Of a stretch of 64,000 bases of DNA, positions 26,931 to 37,631 are shown one piece after another. Position numbers and translations under genes: made by a program. Source of the stretch: Paraplanobispora siamensis (GTDB lineage Bacteria > Actinomycetota > Actinomycetes > Streptosporangiales > Streptosporangiaceae); NCBI RefSeq assembly GCF_016863175.1, contig NZ_BOOJ01000045.1:41833-105832 (forward strand). The letters run 5' to 3'. Position 1 is the first letter of the stretch. Each line of letters begins with the position of its first letter. The notes beneath the pieces were generated by a model that saw only the letters and a list, made by a program, of their open reading frames with translations, made no database searches and was not told the DNA's origin.

Positions 26931-28562
26931 TCAGGTCGCGTTCGCGCCGTTCTTGGGATTGCCGAGGCGGACCCCTTGCCGGTAGGTCCACGCGAGCGAT
27001 CTGCAGGTGCCCTTGATCCGGTACGCGGAGCAGGTCCAGTCGCGCAGCGTGGTGTAGAACAGGTCGTCCACGTCGACCCTGCGATACCGGTCGAGGTAGT
27101 ACTTGTATCGCTTGTAGGTGTTGCCGATCAGCCCGTAACCGTAGTCGTGCATGTCGCAGGCCGGGCGGAAGTCATAGCCCAGGGGCTTGTCCACGGCCTT
27201 CGTGCAGTGGTCGTGGTTGATGCCGACGACCCAGTAGCCGCTGGGGAGCCGCTTCCAGTACGGCTTGTGCCAGCCGTAGTGCGCGGCCCAGGCCGCGCAG
27301 CCGCTCCTGTGGTACCACAGCCAGGCCGCGGCGTAGTAGCAGTACGAGGGGTAGGCCTGCGGGCCGGAGACGTCACCCGGCGGGAAGTCGCCCTGAGGCG
27401 GTCCGGAGGCCCCGGGGTCGTCGATTCCCGTCGCGCCCTGAAGGGGATCGCCGGGGGGCGGCACCGTGGGATCGGTGGAGGTCGCGGTGGGCGCCGCGGT
27501 GCCCGCCGCGAAGGAGAGCTCCCACGTGCCGTGGTTACGCGAGGCGATCGACGTCAGACGCCCGATCGCGTCGTAGGCGTAGGCGGCCTGGGGAGAGGCG
27601 TCCGTGCCGGGGTTGGTCATGGTGCGGAGCAGACCGGACGGGTCGTACCCGTAGCGGGCCACGGTCTGCGGGGCCGTGGCGCCGGAGGTGAGTGTGATCT
27701 CCTTGAGCCGGCCCGCGTAGTCGCCGAACGCGGCGGAGGTGGCGGTGGTCGCCGTGGCGTAGCGGATCGTCAGCAGCTCCTCGGGGGCGTCGCCGGCGGC
27801 CGGTTCCCTGATCGTGCTGACCCGTCCCTGGGCGTCGTAACCCACCGATGAGGTGCCGTGGGCGGTGTTGCCGAGGCCGGTCACCCTCCAGGCGTCGGCG
27901 CTCTGCAGGCCGTCCAGCCGGGTCCAGCCGTAGGTGAGGTTGAGCGCCGCGGAGCTGAGCGGGGCGCCGTCGGCGCCGGTGAAGGTGTCGTCACCCTCCT
28001 CCGGCTGCTGGTCGCCGAGGTTCGTCGCGACCGTCTCGGAGATCGAGGTGCGCATCGTCCCGGCGGCGGAGTCCCACCGGGTCGTCTCGGTGACCTTGGA
28101 TCCGTCGGGGGCCTCGTACCGCCGGACACCGCCGCCGCCGGGGAAGGAGACGCTGCTGCGCAGCTCGTAGCGGGCGCTCTCCCCCTCGGCGAGGTCGGTG
28201 ACGACGACGGCGCCGTTCTGGACCTCCAGCTTCCGGTTGATCATGCCGCCGAGGAACTCCGTCTGCCAGCCGGGCCCGAAGACCGCCAGCTCGGGACGGG
28301 ACTGGGGGGCCGACTGCGGGCGGGCCAGGCCGCCGTCCACGGAGATCACGCCGTGCCTGCGGCCGATCGAACCGGCCGGCACGTCGATTTCGCTGATCTT
28401 GAAGGTGCCGCTGTCGGAGAGGTACCGACCCGGGCCGATCTGCTGGACCGGGGCCGGATCGGGGTTCTCGGCGGCGCGGGTGGACGCCGAGGCGGATGTC
28501 GTGGGGAAGATCAGGGGGAGTAGGGCCACTGCGATGACGGCGGTGCTCGCTAATCGGCGCAC
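26931..28562 (-). CDS. secreted YD-repeat protein with C-terminal phospholipase A2 domain
   Basis: A 543-residue exported protein. The signal peptide is about residues 1-27. The middle (about 220-360) has RHS/YD-type repeats such as YGYDPSGLLRTMTNPG and YAYDAIGRLTSI. After a Pro/Gly linker the C-terminus matches the microbial secreted phospholipase A2 family: NPLGF-like KPLGYDF, then the catalytic ACDMHDYGYG with His472-Asp473, and paired cysteines (CDMHDYG, WTCSAYRIKGTC). It should hydrolyse phospholipids outside the cell. The join recalls polymorphic toxins, but only a few YD units are present. GTG 28562 follows GAGGAGG. Confidence 0.83.
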   Translation of the reverse strand: MRRLASTAVIAVALLPLIFPTTSASASTRAAENPDPAPVQQIGPGRYLSDSGTFKISEIDVPAGSIGRRHGVISVDGGLARPQSAPQSRPELAVFGPGWQTEFLGGMINRKLEVQNGAVVVTDLAEGESARYELRSSVSFPGGGGVRRYEAPDGSKVTETTRWDSAAGTMRTSISETVATNLGDQQPEEGDDTFTGADGAPLSSAALNLTYGWTRLDGLQSADAWRVTGLGNTAHGTSSVGYDAQGRVSTIREPAAGDAPEELLTIRYATATTATSAAFGDYAGRLKEITLTSGATAPQTVARYGYDPSGLLRTMTNPGTDASPQAAYAYDAIGRLTSIASRNHGTWELSFAAGTAAPTATSTDPTVPPPGDPLQGATGIDDPGASGPPQGDFPPGDVSGPQAYPSYCYYAAAWLWYHRSGCAAWAAHYGWHKPYWKRLPSGYWVVGINHDHCTKAVDKPLGYDFRPACDMHDYGYGLIGNTYKRYKYYLDRYRRVDVDDLFYTTLRDWTCSAYRIKGTCRSLAWTYRQGVRLGNPKNGANAT

Positions 28563-29062
28563 GTGCGCCTCCTCGGGGGGGTGAGCGAAGTGATCACCTG
28601 GAACGTAAGTGATCGAAGATCGCCCTACAAGCGCCCGAGAAGAAGATCACCGAGCGTGATCGTTTACGGCGGTATTATGTCCCCGATGCACCGCTCCAAC
28701 GGAACGGGCGGTTGCTTGAATTGGTGGTGGACGCCTTTCCTGTTTCGGCGTTTTCCTTGCTCCGCGGTGTGGGCGGGTCGATGCGCCGCGATGTCACCGC
28801 AGTTCAGGCCAGCCTTCTCGGTCCATGCTGCTGCGCCGTGCGATTGATTCGGCGGGCGCGGGGAATGTGGTACGACCGATTTCCCGGGAAATTCAAGGTG
28901 ATCACCCGCCGTTGCGCCGGCCCTGATGCCAACGGCGGGTATTCGCTTGGATTTCTACCGGTGCGGCTTGACGGAAGACATTTTTTATTCCTGCTGCAAT
29001 ATTCCGGCCGCATGTTGTCATTTATGGCCGGGTCGCCGGGAGGGCCGGCCCGGCGGGAGCGG
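28563..29062. other. 500-bp intergenic region of lower GC
   Basis: This lies between the 5' end of the YD/phospholipase gene and the 3' end of pgl. It is less GC-rich than its neighbours, with TTTTTTATT near 28980. The left edge must hold the promoter of the minus-strand phospholipase gene; GTGATCAC and GTGATCG motifs recur at 28587-28665. The right edge has the pgl terminator. Short open frames exist on both strands but lack starts or recognisable sequence. Confidence 0.5.
29034..29055 (-). terminator. terminator of the pentose-phosphate operon
   Basis: CGCCGGG and CCCGGCG form a 7-bp stem with an 8-base loop, beginning just after the pgl stop on the minus strand. Confidence 0.55.
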
Positions 29063-29836
29063 TCAGGGGGAGGAGATCCGGCCCAGAGAGGCGGGGATCT
29101 TGGCGGCGGCGGCGCGGTCGAGCAGGAACAGGGTGCGCCGGCGGCCGCGGGCGCCGGCGGCCGGGACCTGCACCGGTCCGGCCTCCGACAGCGCGAGCCG
29201 TACGGCTCCCGCCTTGTCCTGACCGGCCGCGACCACCCACACCTCGTTCGCGCCCTGGATGACCGGCAGGCTCAGGCTGATGCGGGTGGGCGGCGGCTTG
29301 GGGGAGCCGTGCACGGCCACCGCCGGGCGCGTGTCGTGCAGCGCCGGCATCTCGGGGAACAGCGAGGCGATGTGGGCGTCGGGGCCCATGCCCAGCAGCA
29401 GCACGTCGAAGGACGGCGCGGGGCCGTGGTCCTCGGGGCGCGCGGCCCGGCGCAGCTCCTCGGTGTAGGCCTCGGCGGACTCCTCGGCGGTCATCCCCGA
29501 GTCGGGGCCGCGCATCACGTGCACGCGCTCGGGGTCGAGGTCGACGTGGTCCAGCAGCGCCTTGCGGGCGCCGGTCTCGTTGCGCTCGGGGTCGCCGGAG
29601 GGCAGGAAGCGCTCGTCGCCCCACCAGATGTCCAGGCGGCGCCAGTCGACGGCGTCGCGGGCCGGGCTGGCGGCGATCTGGGCCAGCGTGGCGATGCCCA
29701 CGGTGCCGCCGGTCAGCACCAGCGACGCCGAGCCCTTGGCCGACTGCGCGTCGACCAGGCGGGTGATCACCCGGGCGGCGACGGCCTTGGCGAGCATGTC
29801 GGCGTCCCGGTGGACGACGACGTTGGGAACACTCAC
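29063..29836 (-). CDS. pgl: 6-phosphogluconolactonase
   Basis: A 257-residue protein hydrolysing 6-phosphogluconolactone, step two of the oxidative pentose-phosphate pathway. It has the SLVLTGGTVGIATL, WWGDERFLPSGDPERNE and LGMGPDAHIASLFP motifs of the family. GTG 29836 starts VPNVVVHRD. It is last in tkt-tal-pgi-zwf-opcA-pgl, separated from opcA by 111 bp with a strong hairpin, so its expression may be partly uncoupled. Confidence 0.92.
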   Translation of the reverse strand: MSVPNVVVHRDADMLAKAVAARVITRLVDAQSAKGSASLVLTGGTVGIATLAQIAASPARDAVDWRRLDIWWGDERFLPSGDPERNETGARKALLDHVDLDPERVHVMRGPDSGMTAEESAEAYTEELRRAARPEDHGPAPSFDVLLLGMGPDAHIASLFPEMPALHDTRPAVAVHGSPKPPPTRISLSLPVIQGANEVWVVAAGQDKAGAVRLALSEAGPVQVPAAGARGRRRTLFLLDRAAAAKIPASLGRISSP

Positions 29837-29910
29837 GGCACGCTCTCTCTTAACTCAAGGGGTCTTCGGAAATCTCACGGGTCCTCGGAGAGGAGGACGC
29901 GGGAAGACGG

Positions 29911-29944
29911 CCGGCGGGCGCCCCGCGACCGGGGCGCCCGCCGG
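29911..29944 (-). terminator. strong hairpin between opcA and pgl
   Basis: CCGGCGGGCGCCCC and GGGGCGCCCGCCGG form a perfect 14-bp stem with a 6-base loop, 3 bp beyond the opcA stop. It could end most transcripts or attenuate expression of pgl. Confidence 0.75.
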
Positions 29945-29947
29945 ATG

Positions 29948-30862
29948 TCAGGAGGACCTGCCCGTCCGGCCGATCCGCCGGATAGCGGCCTCGTAGACCT
30001 CGTCGGGGTCGAGCCGGCGCATCTCCTCGGCCAGCAGCTCCGCGGTCGTGCGGCGGGTCAGGGCGACCCGGCGGTCGGGCTGGCCGGGACGCGAGAGCGT
30101 GGCCAGCCGGGCGTCCGAACGGGTGATCTTGATGGTGCCGTCGGCCGTGGAGAGCGTCACCCCGGTCAGCCCGGGGCCCTCCGAGTCGGCGACCTTGACC
30201 GGGGCGCCGAGCCGTTCGGAGAGCCAGGCGGCCAGCAACGGGGCGCTGGCGTTGCCGGAGGCGGCCTCCACGACGCCCTTCTTGACCTTGCCGACCGGCT
30301 GGTCGAACGCGGCGGCCAGCAGGCTGCGCCACGGCGTCAGCCGGGTCCACGCCAGGTCGGTGTCCCCGGGGACGTAGGAGCGGGCGCGGCCGGAGACCGC
30401 CTTGACCGGATCGGACGCCGGGCGGGCGTCGATGATCCGTCGCAGGGCGAGCTGCCCGATCGCGTCCTTGGCCGGGATCTCCGGGCTCTCACGCGGCCAC
30501 CAGGCCACCACCGGCGTGTCGGTGAGCAGCAGCGGGCTGACCACCGAGTCGGCGTGCCGGGTCAGCTCGCCGTACAGACGCAGCAGGATGACCTCGCCCG
30601 GCGTGGACTCGCCGATGCGCAGTTCGGCGTCCAGCCGGTTCGGCTCCTCGGGGTCGCGGCCGATGACGACCAGTATCCGGGAGGGGTGCTCCCGGGCCGC
30701 CTCGGTCGCGGCGCGCACCGCGTCGTACTGCCCGCTCTCGTCGCAGACCACCACCAGGGTCAGCACCATGCCGACCGCCGGGCTGCCCATCTGGTGGCGC
30801 AGGTGGGTGAGCTGGGAGGAGATCTTCGACGCCGTCGTGTCGCTGAGCATGAAACTCGTCAT
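29948..30862 (-). CDS. opcA: glucose-6-phosphate dehydrogenase assembly protein OpcA
   Basis: A 304-residue OpcA, the actinobacterial and cyanobacterial factor that activates G6PDH oligomers. Typical segments are SQLTHLRHQMGSPAVGMVLTL, PVVAWWPRESPEIPAKD, LAWTRLTPWRSLLAAAFDQP and a C-terminal KITRSDARLATL. It starts 1 bp after the zwf stop, in the canonical order. Confidence 0.93.
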   Translation of the reverse strand: MTSFMLSDTTASKISSQLTHLRHQMGSPAVGMVLTLVVVCDESGQYDAVRAATEAAREHPSRILVVIGRDPEEPNRLDAELRIGESTPGEVILLRLYGELTRHADSVVSPLLLTDTPVVAWWPRESPEIPAKDAIGQLALRRIIDARPASDPVKAVSGRARSYVPGDTDLAWTRLTPWRSLLAAAFDQPVGKVKKGVVEAASGNASAPLLAAWLSERLGAPVKVADSEGPGLTGVTLSTADGTIKITRSDARLATLSRPGQPDRRVALTRRTTAELLAEEMRRLDPDEVYEAAIRRIGRTGRSS

Positions 30863-30863
30863 C

Positions 30864-32480
30864 TCAGAGTCTCCTCCACACGCGCCCGTCGCGCGCCATC
30901 ATCTCGTCGGCCGAGGCGGGACCCCAGGTGCCGGCCGGGTAGTCCTCCGGCGGGCCCTGGGAGGCCCAGAACTCCTCGATCGGGTCGAGGATCTTCCAGG
31001 ACAGCTCGACCTCCCGCTGGTGCGGGAAGAGCGGCGGATCGCCGATCAGCACGTCCAGCAGCAGCCGCTCGTAGGCCTCGGGGGAGGACTCCATGAACGA
31101 CTCGCCGTAGGCGAAGTCCATCGAGACGTCCCTGACCTCCATGGCGGTGCCCGGCACCTTGGAGCCGAAGCGCACCGTGATGCCCTCGTCCGGCTGGACC
31201 CGGATCACCAGCGCGTTGTGCCCGAGGATCTCGGTGTCGTCCTTGCTGAACGGCAGGTGCGGGGCCTTCTGGAAGACCACGGCGACCTCGGTCACCCGGC
31301 GGCCCAGCCGCTTGCCGGTGCGCAGGTAGAACGGGACCCCGGCCCAGCGGCGGTTGGCGATCTCCAGCTTGATGGCGGCGTAGGTCTCGGTGATGGAGTC
31401 CTCGGGGATGCCCTCCTCCTCCGTGTAACCCACGACCGGCTGACCGCCCTGCCAGCCCGAGGCGTAACGCCCGCGGGCGGTCGAGTGGGCCAGGTCGCCC
31501 GGGAGCTGCACCGCCTTGAGGACCTTCTCCTTCTCCCGGCGCAGCGTGTCGGCGTCGAAGGAGGTCGGGTCCTCCATCGCCACCAGGGCCAGCAGCTGGA
31601 GCAGGTGGTTCTGGATCACGTCACGGGCCGCGCCGATGCCGTCGTAGTATCCCGCCCGGCCGCCGATGCCGATGTCCTCGGCCATCGTGATCTGGACGTG
31701 GTCGACGTACCCCCGGTTCCAGATCGGCTCGAACAGGTTGTTGGCGAACCGCAGCGCCATGATGTTCTGGACGGTCTCCTTGCCCAGATAGTGGTCGATG
31801 CGGAAGACCGAGCTCTCCGGGAAGACCGCGCTGGTGATCGCGTTGAGCTCCTGGGCGCTCTTCAGGTCGTGCCCGAACGGCTTCTCGATCACCACGCGGC
31901 GCCAGGATTCCTCCGGGCCGTGCGCGAGATCGGTCCGCTTGAGCTGCTGGACCACGACCGGGAAGAACTTCGGCGGCACCGACAGGTAGAAGCCGTAGTT
32001 GCCGCCGGTGCCCCGGGTCTCGTCGATCTCCTTGAGCATCATCGCCAGCGCGTCGAACGCGCCGTCGTCGGTGAACTCGCCGGGGCAGAAGAAGATGCCC
32101 TCCGACAGCTGCTTCCAGACCTCTTCGCGGTACGGCGTGCGCGCGTGCTGCTTGATCGCGTCATGCGTGAGCTGAGCGAAGTCCTGGTCACGCCACTCAC
32201 GGCGGGCGAAGCCCACCAGGGAGAAGCCTGGGGGCAGCAGCCCCCGGTTGGCCAGGTCGTAGATCGCCGGCAGCAGCTTCTTGCGTGCCAGGTCACCGGT
32301 CACACCGAACAGCACCAGCACGCACGGCCCCGCCACCCGCGGCAGGCGCTTGTCGCGCGGGTCCCGCAGCGGGTTGGCCGCCACGATCTCCTCGGTGATC
32401 CCGGTGGTCGCCGCCGCGGACGCCGTGGACGCCATGGCCACCGAGTCCTCGGCGTGCGTCGGCGGCTTGGACTCGGTCAT
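30864..32480 (-). CDS. zwf: glucose-6-phosphate 1-dehydrogenase
   Basis: A 538-residue G6PDH oxidising glucose-6-phosphate to the lactone with NADP. The coenzyme motif is LVLFGVTGDLARKKLLPA, and the active-site signature RIDHYLGKETVQNIMALRF is intact. The first ~50 residues, rich in Ala and Thr, extend beyond the fold. ATG 32480 shares one base with the pgi stop (TGATG), so it is translationally coupled. Confidence 0.95.
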   Translation of the reverse strand: MTESKPPTHAEDSVAMASTASAAATTGITEEIVAANPLRDPRDKRLPRVAGPCVLVLFGVTGDLARKKLLPAIYDLANRGLLPPGFSLVGFARREWRDQDFAQLTHDAIKQHARTPYREEVWKQLSEGIFFCPGEFTDDGAFDALAMMLKEIDETRGTGGNYGFYLSVPPKFFPVVVQQLKRTDLAHGPEESWRRVVIEKPFGHDLKSAQELNAITSAVFPESSVFRIDHYLGKETVQNIMALRFANNLFEPIWNRGYVDHVQITMAEDIGIGGRAGYYDGIGAARDVIQNHLLQLLALVAMEDPTSFDADTLRREKEKVLKAVQLPGDLAHSTARGRYASGWQGGQPVVGYTEEEGIPEDSITETYAAIKLEIANRRWAGVPFYLRTGKRLGRRVTEVAVVFQKAPHLPFSKDDTEILGHNALVIRVQPDEGITVRFGSKVPGTAMEVRDVSMDFAYGESFMESSPEAYERLLLDVLIGDPPLFPHQREVELSWKILDPIEEFWASQGPPEDYPAGTWGPASADEMMARDGRVWRRL

Positions 32481-34111
32481 CAGAGCTCCCGTGCTGCCTC
32501 GAGCAGGCGCGCGACACCGGCGGCGCGGTCGGTCAGGTGCAGCCGTACGGTCGGGCGGGACCGCTTGACCAGGGCGCCCTGGTCGCCCAGCGCCTGCGCG
32601 AGCTGCAGGCGGCCCAGGGTGTACGGCTTGCCGGGCACCTCGAGGTCGGTCTCGTTGTCCCCGGTGATCTGCAGGAACACCCCGTTCTGCGGGCCGCCCT
32701 TGTGGTACTGGCCGGTGGAGTGCAGGAAGCGGGGTCCCCACCCGAAGGTGATGGGCCGGTCGGTCCGGTGCGCCAGCAGGGCGCGCAACGTCACCGGGTC
32801 GGCCGCGATCCAGGCGTCGGTCATCTCGTCGAAGGAGGCGCCGTCGGCCACGGGGGCGTCGAAGGCCGCCTCCCGGTCGAGGTACGCCATGATCGACATG
32901 TAGCCGCGCTCGGGGATGGCGTGCAGCAGCCGGGTGAAGACCTCGATCAGGTCCTTGGCCCCCTCGGCCTCGGCGCCGTACACCTCGACGGGACCGTCGA
33001 CCAGGGCCGGAGTGCCGGAGGGCAGCTCGCCGGCGGACAGCAGCGCGCCGGTGTTCTCCTTGGACTCGGTCACGTTCGGCTGGTTGAACGGGTCGATGCC
33101 GAGCACCCGCCCGGCGATCGCCGTGGCGTACTCCCAGACCAGGAACTGCGCGCCCAGCGGGCCGCTGACCGTCACCGAGCCGTCGGAGTCGATCCCGGCG
33201 ACCAGCTCGTCGTCGGCCTCGTTCGGGTCGGCGCCGACGACCGGCAGGATGCCTTTGGCGGACTTGCCGGTGGACTCGGCCACCAGCTGCTCGATCCAGT
33301 CGGGCAGGCCGTTGATCGCCGACATGCTGTCCTCGAGGAGGAGCTTGTCGCGCCCGGCCGCGGCGGCGGCGCCCAGGGCGGCGCCCAGCTCCAGGCCGGG
33401 GTTGCCCTCGGCCTGGGCCAGCAGCGGCCGCACCGCGGCGGCGTCGTCGAGCAACTGCTCCACGTCGGCCCCGGCCAGCGCACTGGGCACCAGGCCGAAG
33501 GCCGAAAGGGCGCTGTAGCGGCCGCCCACGTTGGGGTCGGCGAGGATGACCGGGTAGCCCGCCTCGATCGCGGCCTGCTCCAGCGGCGAGCCGGGGTCGG
33601 TGACCACGATGATCCGGCCGGCCGGGTCGATGCCGGCCTCGCGGAAGGCCTTCTCGTAGATCCGCCGGTGGCTGTCGGTCTCGACGGTGCCGCCGCTCTT
33701 GCTGGCCACCACGACGACGGTCTGCTCGATCCGGTTGCCCAGGGCGCGCGCCACCTGGGCGGGGTCGGTGGTGTCGAGCACGGTCAGCGGCACGTCGGCG
33801 GTGGCGCAGATGACCTCGGGGGCCAGGGAGGAACCGCCCATGCCGGCCAGGACCACATGGTTCAGGCCCTCGGCGCGGGTGCGCTCGACCAGCTTGCCGA
33901 TCTCGGGCAGGAGCTCCCTGCTGGTCAGGGGGAGGTTGAGCCAGCCCAGGCGGATGGCCGCCTCGGCCCGGGCGTCCTCGCCCCACAGCGTCGAGTCGCC
34001 GCCTGCGAGGGCCTCGTGGACCCCCTCGGAGACGAGCCGGCGGGCCGTCTCGGCGGCCAGCTCGGCCAGGCGCTCCTCGTTGAACGTCACGGACACTGAC
34101 ATGGCCGTCAC
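32480..34111 (-). CDS. pgi: glucose-6-phosphate isomerase
   Basis: A 543-residue sugar isomerase interconverting glucose- and fructose-6-phosphate. Family signposts include [37 protein letters not shown] and a late [15 protein letters not shown]. The GTG at 34111 gives a 4-bp GTGA overlap with tal and is preferred over the in-frame ATG at 34102. It links glycolysis to the pentose-phosphate genes of this operon. Confidence 0.93.
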   Translation of the reverse strand: MTAMSVSVTFNEERLAELAAETARRLVSEGVHEALAGGDSTLWGEDARAEAAIRLGWLNLPLTSRELLPEIGKLVERTRAEGLNHVVLAGMGGSSLAPEVICATADVPLTVLDTTDPAQVARALGNRIEQTVVVVASKSGGTVETDSHRRIYEKAFREAGIDPAGRIIVVTDPGSPLEQAAIEAGYPVILADPNVGGRYSALSAFGLVPSALAGADVEQLLDDAAAVRPLLAQAEGNPGLELGAALGAAAAAGRDKLLLEDSMSAINGLPDWIEQLVAESTGKSAKGILPVVGADPNEADDELVAGIDSDGSVTVSGPLGAQFLVWEYATAIAGRVLGIDPFNQPNVTESKENTGALLSAGELPSGTPALVDGPVEVYGAEAEGAKDLIEVFTRLLHAIPERGYMSIMAYLDREAAFDAPVADGASFDEMTDAWIAADPVTLRALLAHRTDRPITFGWGPRFLHSTGQYHKGGPQNGVFLQITGDNETDLEVPGKPYTLGRLQLAQALGDQGALVKRSRPTVRLHLTDRAAGVARLLEAAREL

Positions 34112-35211
34112 GCCTTCCGGAGCTCGGCGCTGACGGTTTCCAGAAGCTCGGTCCAGGACGCCTCGAACTTCTGCACGCCCTCCTCCTCCAGCGCCCGCAC
34201 GACGTCGTCGTAGTCGATGCCGGCCTCCTTGAGGGCGGCCATGGTGTTCCAGGCCTCCTCATAGCTGCCGCGGACGGTGTCGCCGGTGATGTTGCCGTGG
34301 TCGGCGACGGCGTCGAGGGTCTTCTCCGGCATGGTGTTGACCGTGCCGGCGGTGACCAGCTCGTCGACGTAGAGGGTGTCGGGGTAGCTGGGGTCCTTGG
34401 TGCCGGTGGAGGCCCACAGCGGGCGCTGGGGCCGCGCCCCGGCGGCGCGCAGCTCCTGCCAGCGCGGGGAGTTCATCACTTCCTCGAAGGCGGCGAAGGC
34501 CAGGCGCGCGTTGGCGACCGCGGCCTTGCCCTTGAGCGCCTTCGCCTCCGCCGAGTCCGTCTTGTCCAGGCGCTTGTCGATCTCGGTGTCGACGCGGCTG
34601 ACGAAGAAGGAGGCCACCGACTCGATCTCCGCCAGGTTCAGGCCCGCGGCCTTGGCCTGCTCCAGGCCGGTCAGCCAGGCGTCCATCACCGCGCGGTAGC
34701 GCTCCAGGGAGAAGATCAGCGTGACGTTGACGCTGATGCCCTCCGCGATGGCCTGGGTGATCGCGGGCAGGCCCTCGACCGTCGCCGGGATCTTGATGAA
34801 CAGGTTGGGCCGGTCGACCATCCACCAAAGCGCGCGCGCCTCGGCGATCGTCTTGGCGGTGTCCCTGGCCAGGCGCGGGTCCACCTCGATGGACACCCGG
34901 CCGTCGACGCCGGAGGTGGCGTCGTAGACCGGCCGCAGCACGTCGGCGGCCCAGCGGATGTCGTAGGTGGTGATGGCGCGGACCGCCTCCTCGACCTCCA
35001 CGCCGCGGATGGCCAGGTCGTGCAGCTGGATGTCGTAGGCGTCGCCCTTGCTGAGGGCGGAGGCGAAGATCGTCGGGTTGGAGGTGACGCCGACCACCTG
35101 CTTGTCCCGGATCAGGGCCTCCAGGTTGCCGGTGCGCAGCCGCTCGCGGCTGATGTCGTCCAGCCAGATCGAGACACCCTGGCCGGAGAGGTTCTTCAGG
35201 ATCTCAGTCAT
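34108..35211 (-). CDS. tal: transaldolase
   Basis: A 367-residue actinobacterial transaldolase that moves dihydroxyacetone units between sugar phosphates. The fold is marked by [51 protein letters not shown] (Schiff-base Lys) and [20 protein letters not shown]. It starts 2 bp after the tkt stop and overlaps pgi by 4 bp. Confidence 0.95.
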   Translation of the reverse strand: MTEILKNLSGQGVSIWLDDISRERLRTGNLEALIRDKQVVGVTSNPTIFASALSKGDAYDIQLHDLAIRGVEVEEAVRAITTYDIRWAADVLRPVYDATSGVDGRVSIEVDPRLARDTAKTIAEARALWWMVDRPNLFIKIPATVEGLPAITQAIAEGISVNVTLIFSLERYRAVMDAWLTGLEQAKAAGLNLAEIESVASFFVSRVDTEIDKRLDKTDSAEAKALKGKAAVANARLAFAAFEEVMNSPRWQELRAAGARPQRPLWASTGTKDPSYPDTLYVDELVTAGTVNTMPEKTLDAVADHGNITGDTVRGSYEEAWNTMAALKEAGIDYDDVVRALEEEGVQKFEASWTELLETVSAELRKA

Positions 35212-35213
35212 GA

Positions 35214-37325
35214 TCAGTTTCCCGTCGTCTCGCCCTTGTCGGCGCCCGTCTTGGCAAGGCTGCCCTTGGCCGCGGCAACCACGCGCTCAGCGGTGAGGCC
35301 GAACTGCTCGTAGAGGGTCTTGTAGGGAGCGGAGGCGCCGAAGTGCTCCAGGCTCACCACTACCCCTTCGTCTCCCACGAACTCCCGCCACCCCAGCGCG
35401 ATTCCCGCCTCCACGGCGACGCGGGCGCGCACCGCCGGAGGCAGCACGGTCTGCCGGTAGGCGGCGTCCTGGGCGTGGAACCACTCGACGCACGGCATCG
35501 ACACGACCCGGGTCGGGATGCCCTCGGCCTCCAGGATCTCGCGCGCCTTGACGGCGAGCTCGACCTCCGAGCCGGTGCCGATCAGGATCACCCTGGGCTG
35601 GCCGTCGGAGGCGTCCTGCAGGACGTAGCCGCCCTTGGCGACCTTGCAGGCGTCCGCGGTGCCCTCGTAGACCGGCAGGTTCTGCCGGGTCAGCGCCAGC
35701 GCGGCGGGGCGGTCGGTGTGCTCCAGCACGACCCGCCAGGCGGCGGCGGTCTCGTTGGCGTCGGCCGGGCGCACCACGTCCAGGCCGGGGATGGCGCGCA
35801 GCGCCCACAGGTGCTCGACCGGCTGGTGGGTCGGGCCGTCCTCGCCCAGGCCGATGGAGTCGTGCGTCCACACATAGGTGACCGGCAGCTTCATCAGCGC
35901 CGCGAGCCGTACGGCGGGACGCATGTAGTCGCTGAAGACCAGGAACGTGCCGCCGTAGGGACGGGTGCCGCCGTGCAGGGCGATGCCGTTGAGGATCGAG
36001 CCCATGCCGTGCTCGCGGATGCCGAAGTGCAGCGTCCGGCCGTACGGCCCGCCGGGGAACTCCTTGGTCTGGAACTCCTCGGGGATGAAGGACGGCTCGC
36101 CCTTCATGGTGGTGTTGTTGGACTCGGCCAGGTCGGCCGAGCCGCCCCACAGCTCGGGCAGGACCGGCGCGAGCGCGGTGAGCACCTCGCCGGAGGCCTT
36201 GCGGGTGGCCATGGAGGAACCGGCCTCGAAGGCCGGCAGCGCCTTGGTCCAGCCGTCCGGCAGCTCACGGCGGGAGATGCGGTCGAACAGCTCGGCGCGC
36301 TCGGGGTTGGCCTCCCGCCAGCGCTCGTAGGACCTGTCCCACTCGGCGCGGACGGCGCGGCCCCGCTGGACGACCTGGCGGGCGTGCTCCAGCACCTCGT
36401 CCGGGACGTGGAAGGACTTGGTCGGGTCCAGGCCCAGGACCTTCTTGGTGGCCGCGACCTCCTCGGCGCCCAGGGCGGAACCGTGGATCTTGCCGGTGTT
36501 CTGCTTGTTGGGCGCGGGCCAGCCGATGATGGTCCGCAGCCGGATGAACGACGGCTTGTCGGTCACCCGGCGGGCGGCCTCCAGGGCCTCGTTCAGCGCC
36601 TGGACGTCCTCGGCGTACTCGCCGGTCTGGGTCCAGTCGACGGTCTGGACGTGCCAGCCGTAGGCCTCATAGCGCTTGACGACGTCCTCGCTCAGCGCGA
36701 TCTGGGTGTCGTCCTCGATGGAGATGTGGTTGCTGTCGAAGACGACGACGAGGTTGCCCAGCTTCTGGTGGCCGGCCAGGGCGCTGACCTCGTGGCTGAC
36801 GCCCTCCTCGATGTCGCCCTCGGAGGCGAAGCACCAGATCATGTGGTCGAACGGGCTGGTTCCGGGCTCGGCGTCCGGGTCGAACAGGCCGCGCTCGCGG
36901 CGGGCGGCCATCGCCATGCCGACCGCGTTGCCGACGCCCTGGCCGAGCGGGCCGGTCGTGGTCTCCACGCCGGCGGTGTGGCCGTGCTCCGGGTGGCCCG
37001 GGGTCAGGCTCTCCCACTGCCGCAGCATCTCCAGGTCGTGCAAGGTCAGCCCGTAACCCGACAGATAGAGCTGGATGTAGAGCGTCAGGCTGGTGTGGCC
37101 GCACGACAGGACGAAACGGTCCCGGCCCGGCCAGGCCGGGTCGGAGGGGTCGTGTCGCATGGTGCGCTGGAAAAGCAAATATGCGGCGGGGGCCAGGCTC
37201 ATCGCGGTGCCGGGGTGACCCGAACCCGCCTTCTCTACTGCGTCCATCGCCAGGGCCCGTACGACATCGACCGCCTGTCGGTCCAGGTCGCTCCATTCGA
37301 GGGCTGGCACGAGTTCGCTGCTCAA
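35214..37325 (-). CDS. tkt: transketolase
   Basis: A 703-residue thiamine-diphosphate transketolase. The N-terminal [18 protein letters not shown], the cofactor loop [18 protein letters not shown], and the pyrimidine domain [20 protein letters not shown] and [21 protein letters not shown] are complete. The start is taken as TTG 37325 (reading [10 protein letters not shown]) because GGAG sits nine bases before it; a GTG at 37385 is also in frame. It is the first gene of the pentose-phosphate operon, divergent from ctaB over 306 bp. Confidence 0.95.
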   Translation of the reverse strand: MSSELVPALEWSDLDRQAVDVVRALAMDAVEKAGSGHPGTAMSLAPAAYLLFQRTMRHDPSDPAWPGRDRFVLSCGHTSLTLYIQLYLSGYGLTLHDLEMLRQWESLTPGHPEHGHTAGVETTTGPLGQGVGNAVGMAMAARRERGLFDPDAEPGTSPFDHMIWCFASEGDIEEGVSHEVSALAGHQKLGNLVVVFDSNHISIEDDTQIALSEDVVKRYEAYGWHVQTVDWTQTGEYAEDVQALNEALEAARRVTDKPSFIRLRTIIGWPAPNKQNTGKIHGSALGAEEVAATKKVLGLDPTKSFHVPDEVLEHARQVVQRGRAVRAEWDRSYERWREANPERAELFDRISRRELPDGWTKALPAFEAGSSMATRKASGEVLTALAPVLPELWGGSADLAESNNTTMKGEPSFIPEEFQTKEFPGGPYGRTLHFGIREHGMGSILNGIALHGGTRPYGGTFLVFSDYMRPAVRLAALMKLPVTYVWTHDSIGLGEDGPTHQPVEHLWALRAIPGLDVVRPADANETAAAWRVVLEHTDRPAALALTRQNLPVYEGTADACKVAKGGYVLQDASDGQPRVILIGTGSEVELAVKAREILEAEGIPTRVVSMPCVEWFHAQDAAYRQTVLPPAVRARVAVEAGIALGWREFVGDEGVVVSLEHFGASAPYKTLYEQFGLTAERVVAAAKGSLAKTGADKGETTGN

Positions 37326-37631
37326 GTGCTCGATCTCCGGATCTAGTTGTGATGGTGCCGTTGGTTTGGCATTTCCCGCCCACACCGGACCCTAACGGTT
37401 CGGCACCCCGACCGTGGAGTAACACCGAGCCGGGGCGAGTCGCCAGGAGCGGTAATTAGCCTGGCGAAGTACCCCATATGGGGCACCTTGCCGCATGGTC
37501 CGTGCCCCCGTGCCGGGACCGGCCGACAGGGCAACTACAGTTGAGGTCCACAAGCTGGCTGGTGCCCGCATCACGGATCCGTTCTGATCAGAGGTTACGC
37601 GTTGACCCCGCACGTTCTGGAAGCGCCCTAG
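37326..37631. promoter_or_regulatory. divergent promoter region tkt / ctaB
   Basis: A 306-bp region with no supported gene. It carries a perfect 12-bp palindrome CCCCATATGGGG (37472-37483) and an inverted repeat CGCCAGG-N12-CCTGGCG just to its left (37441-37466). Either could be an operator. Clear -35/-10 pairs for the two genes could not be assigned with confidence. Confidence 0.5.

Noticed and set aside
28804..29013. Minus-strand frame of 69 codons in the low-GC intergenic region
   Set aside because: Arg-rich composition, no ribosome site, no family resemblance, and third positions lack the GC bias of real genes here.
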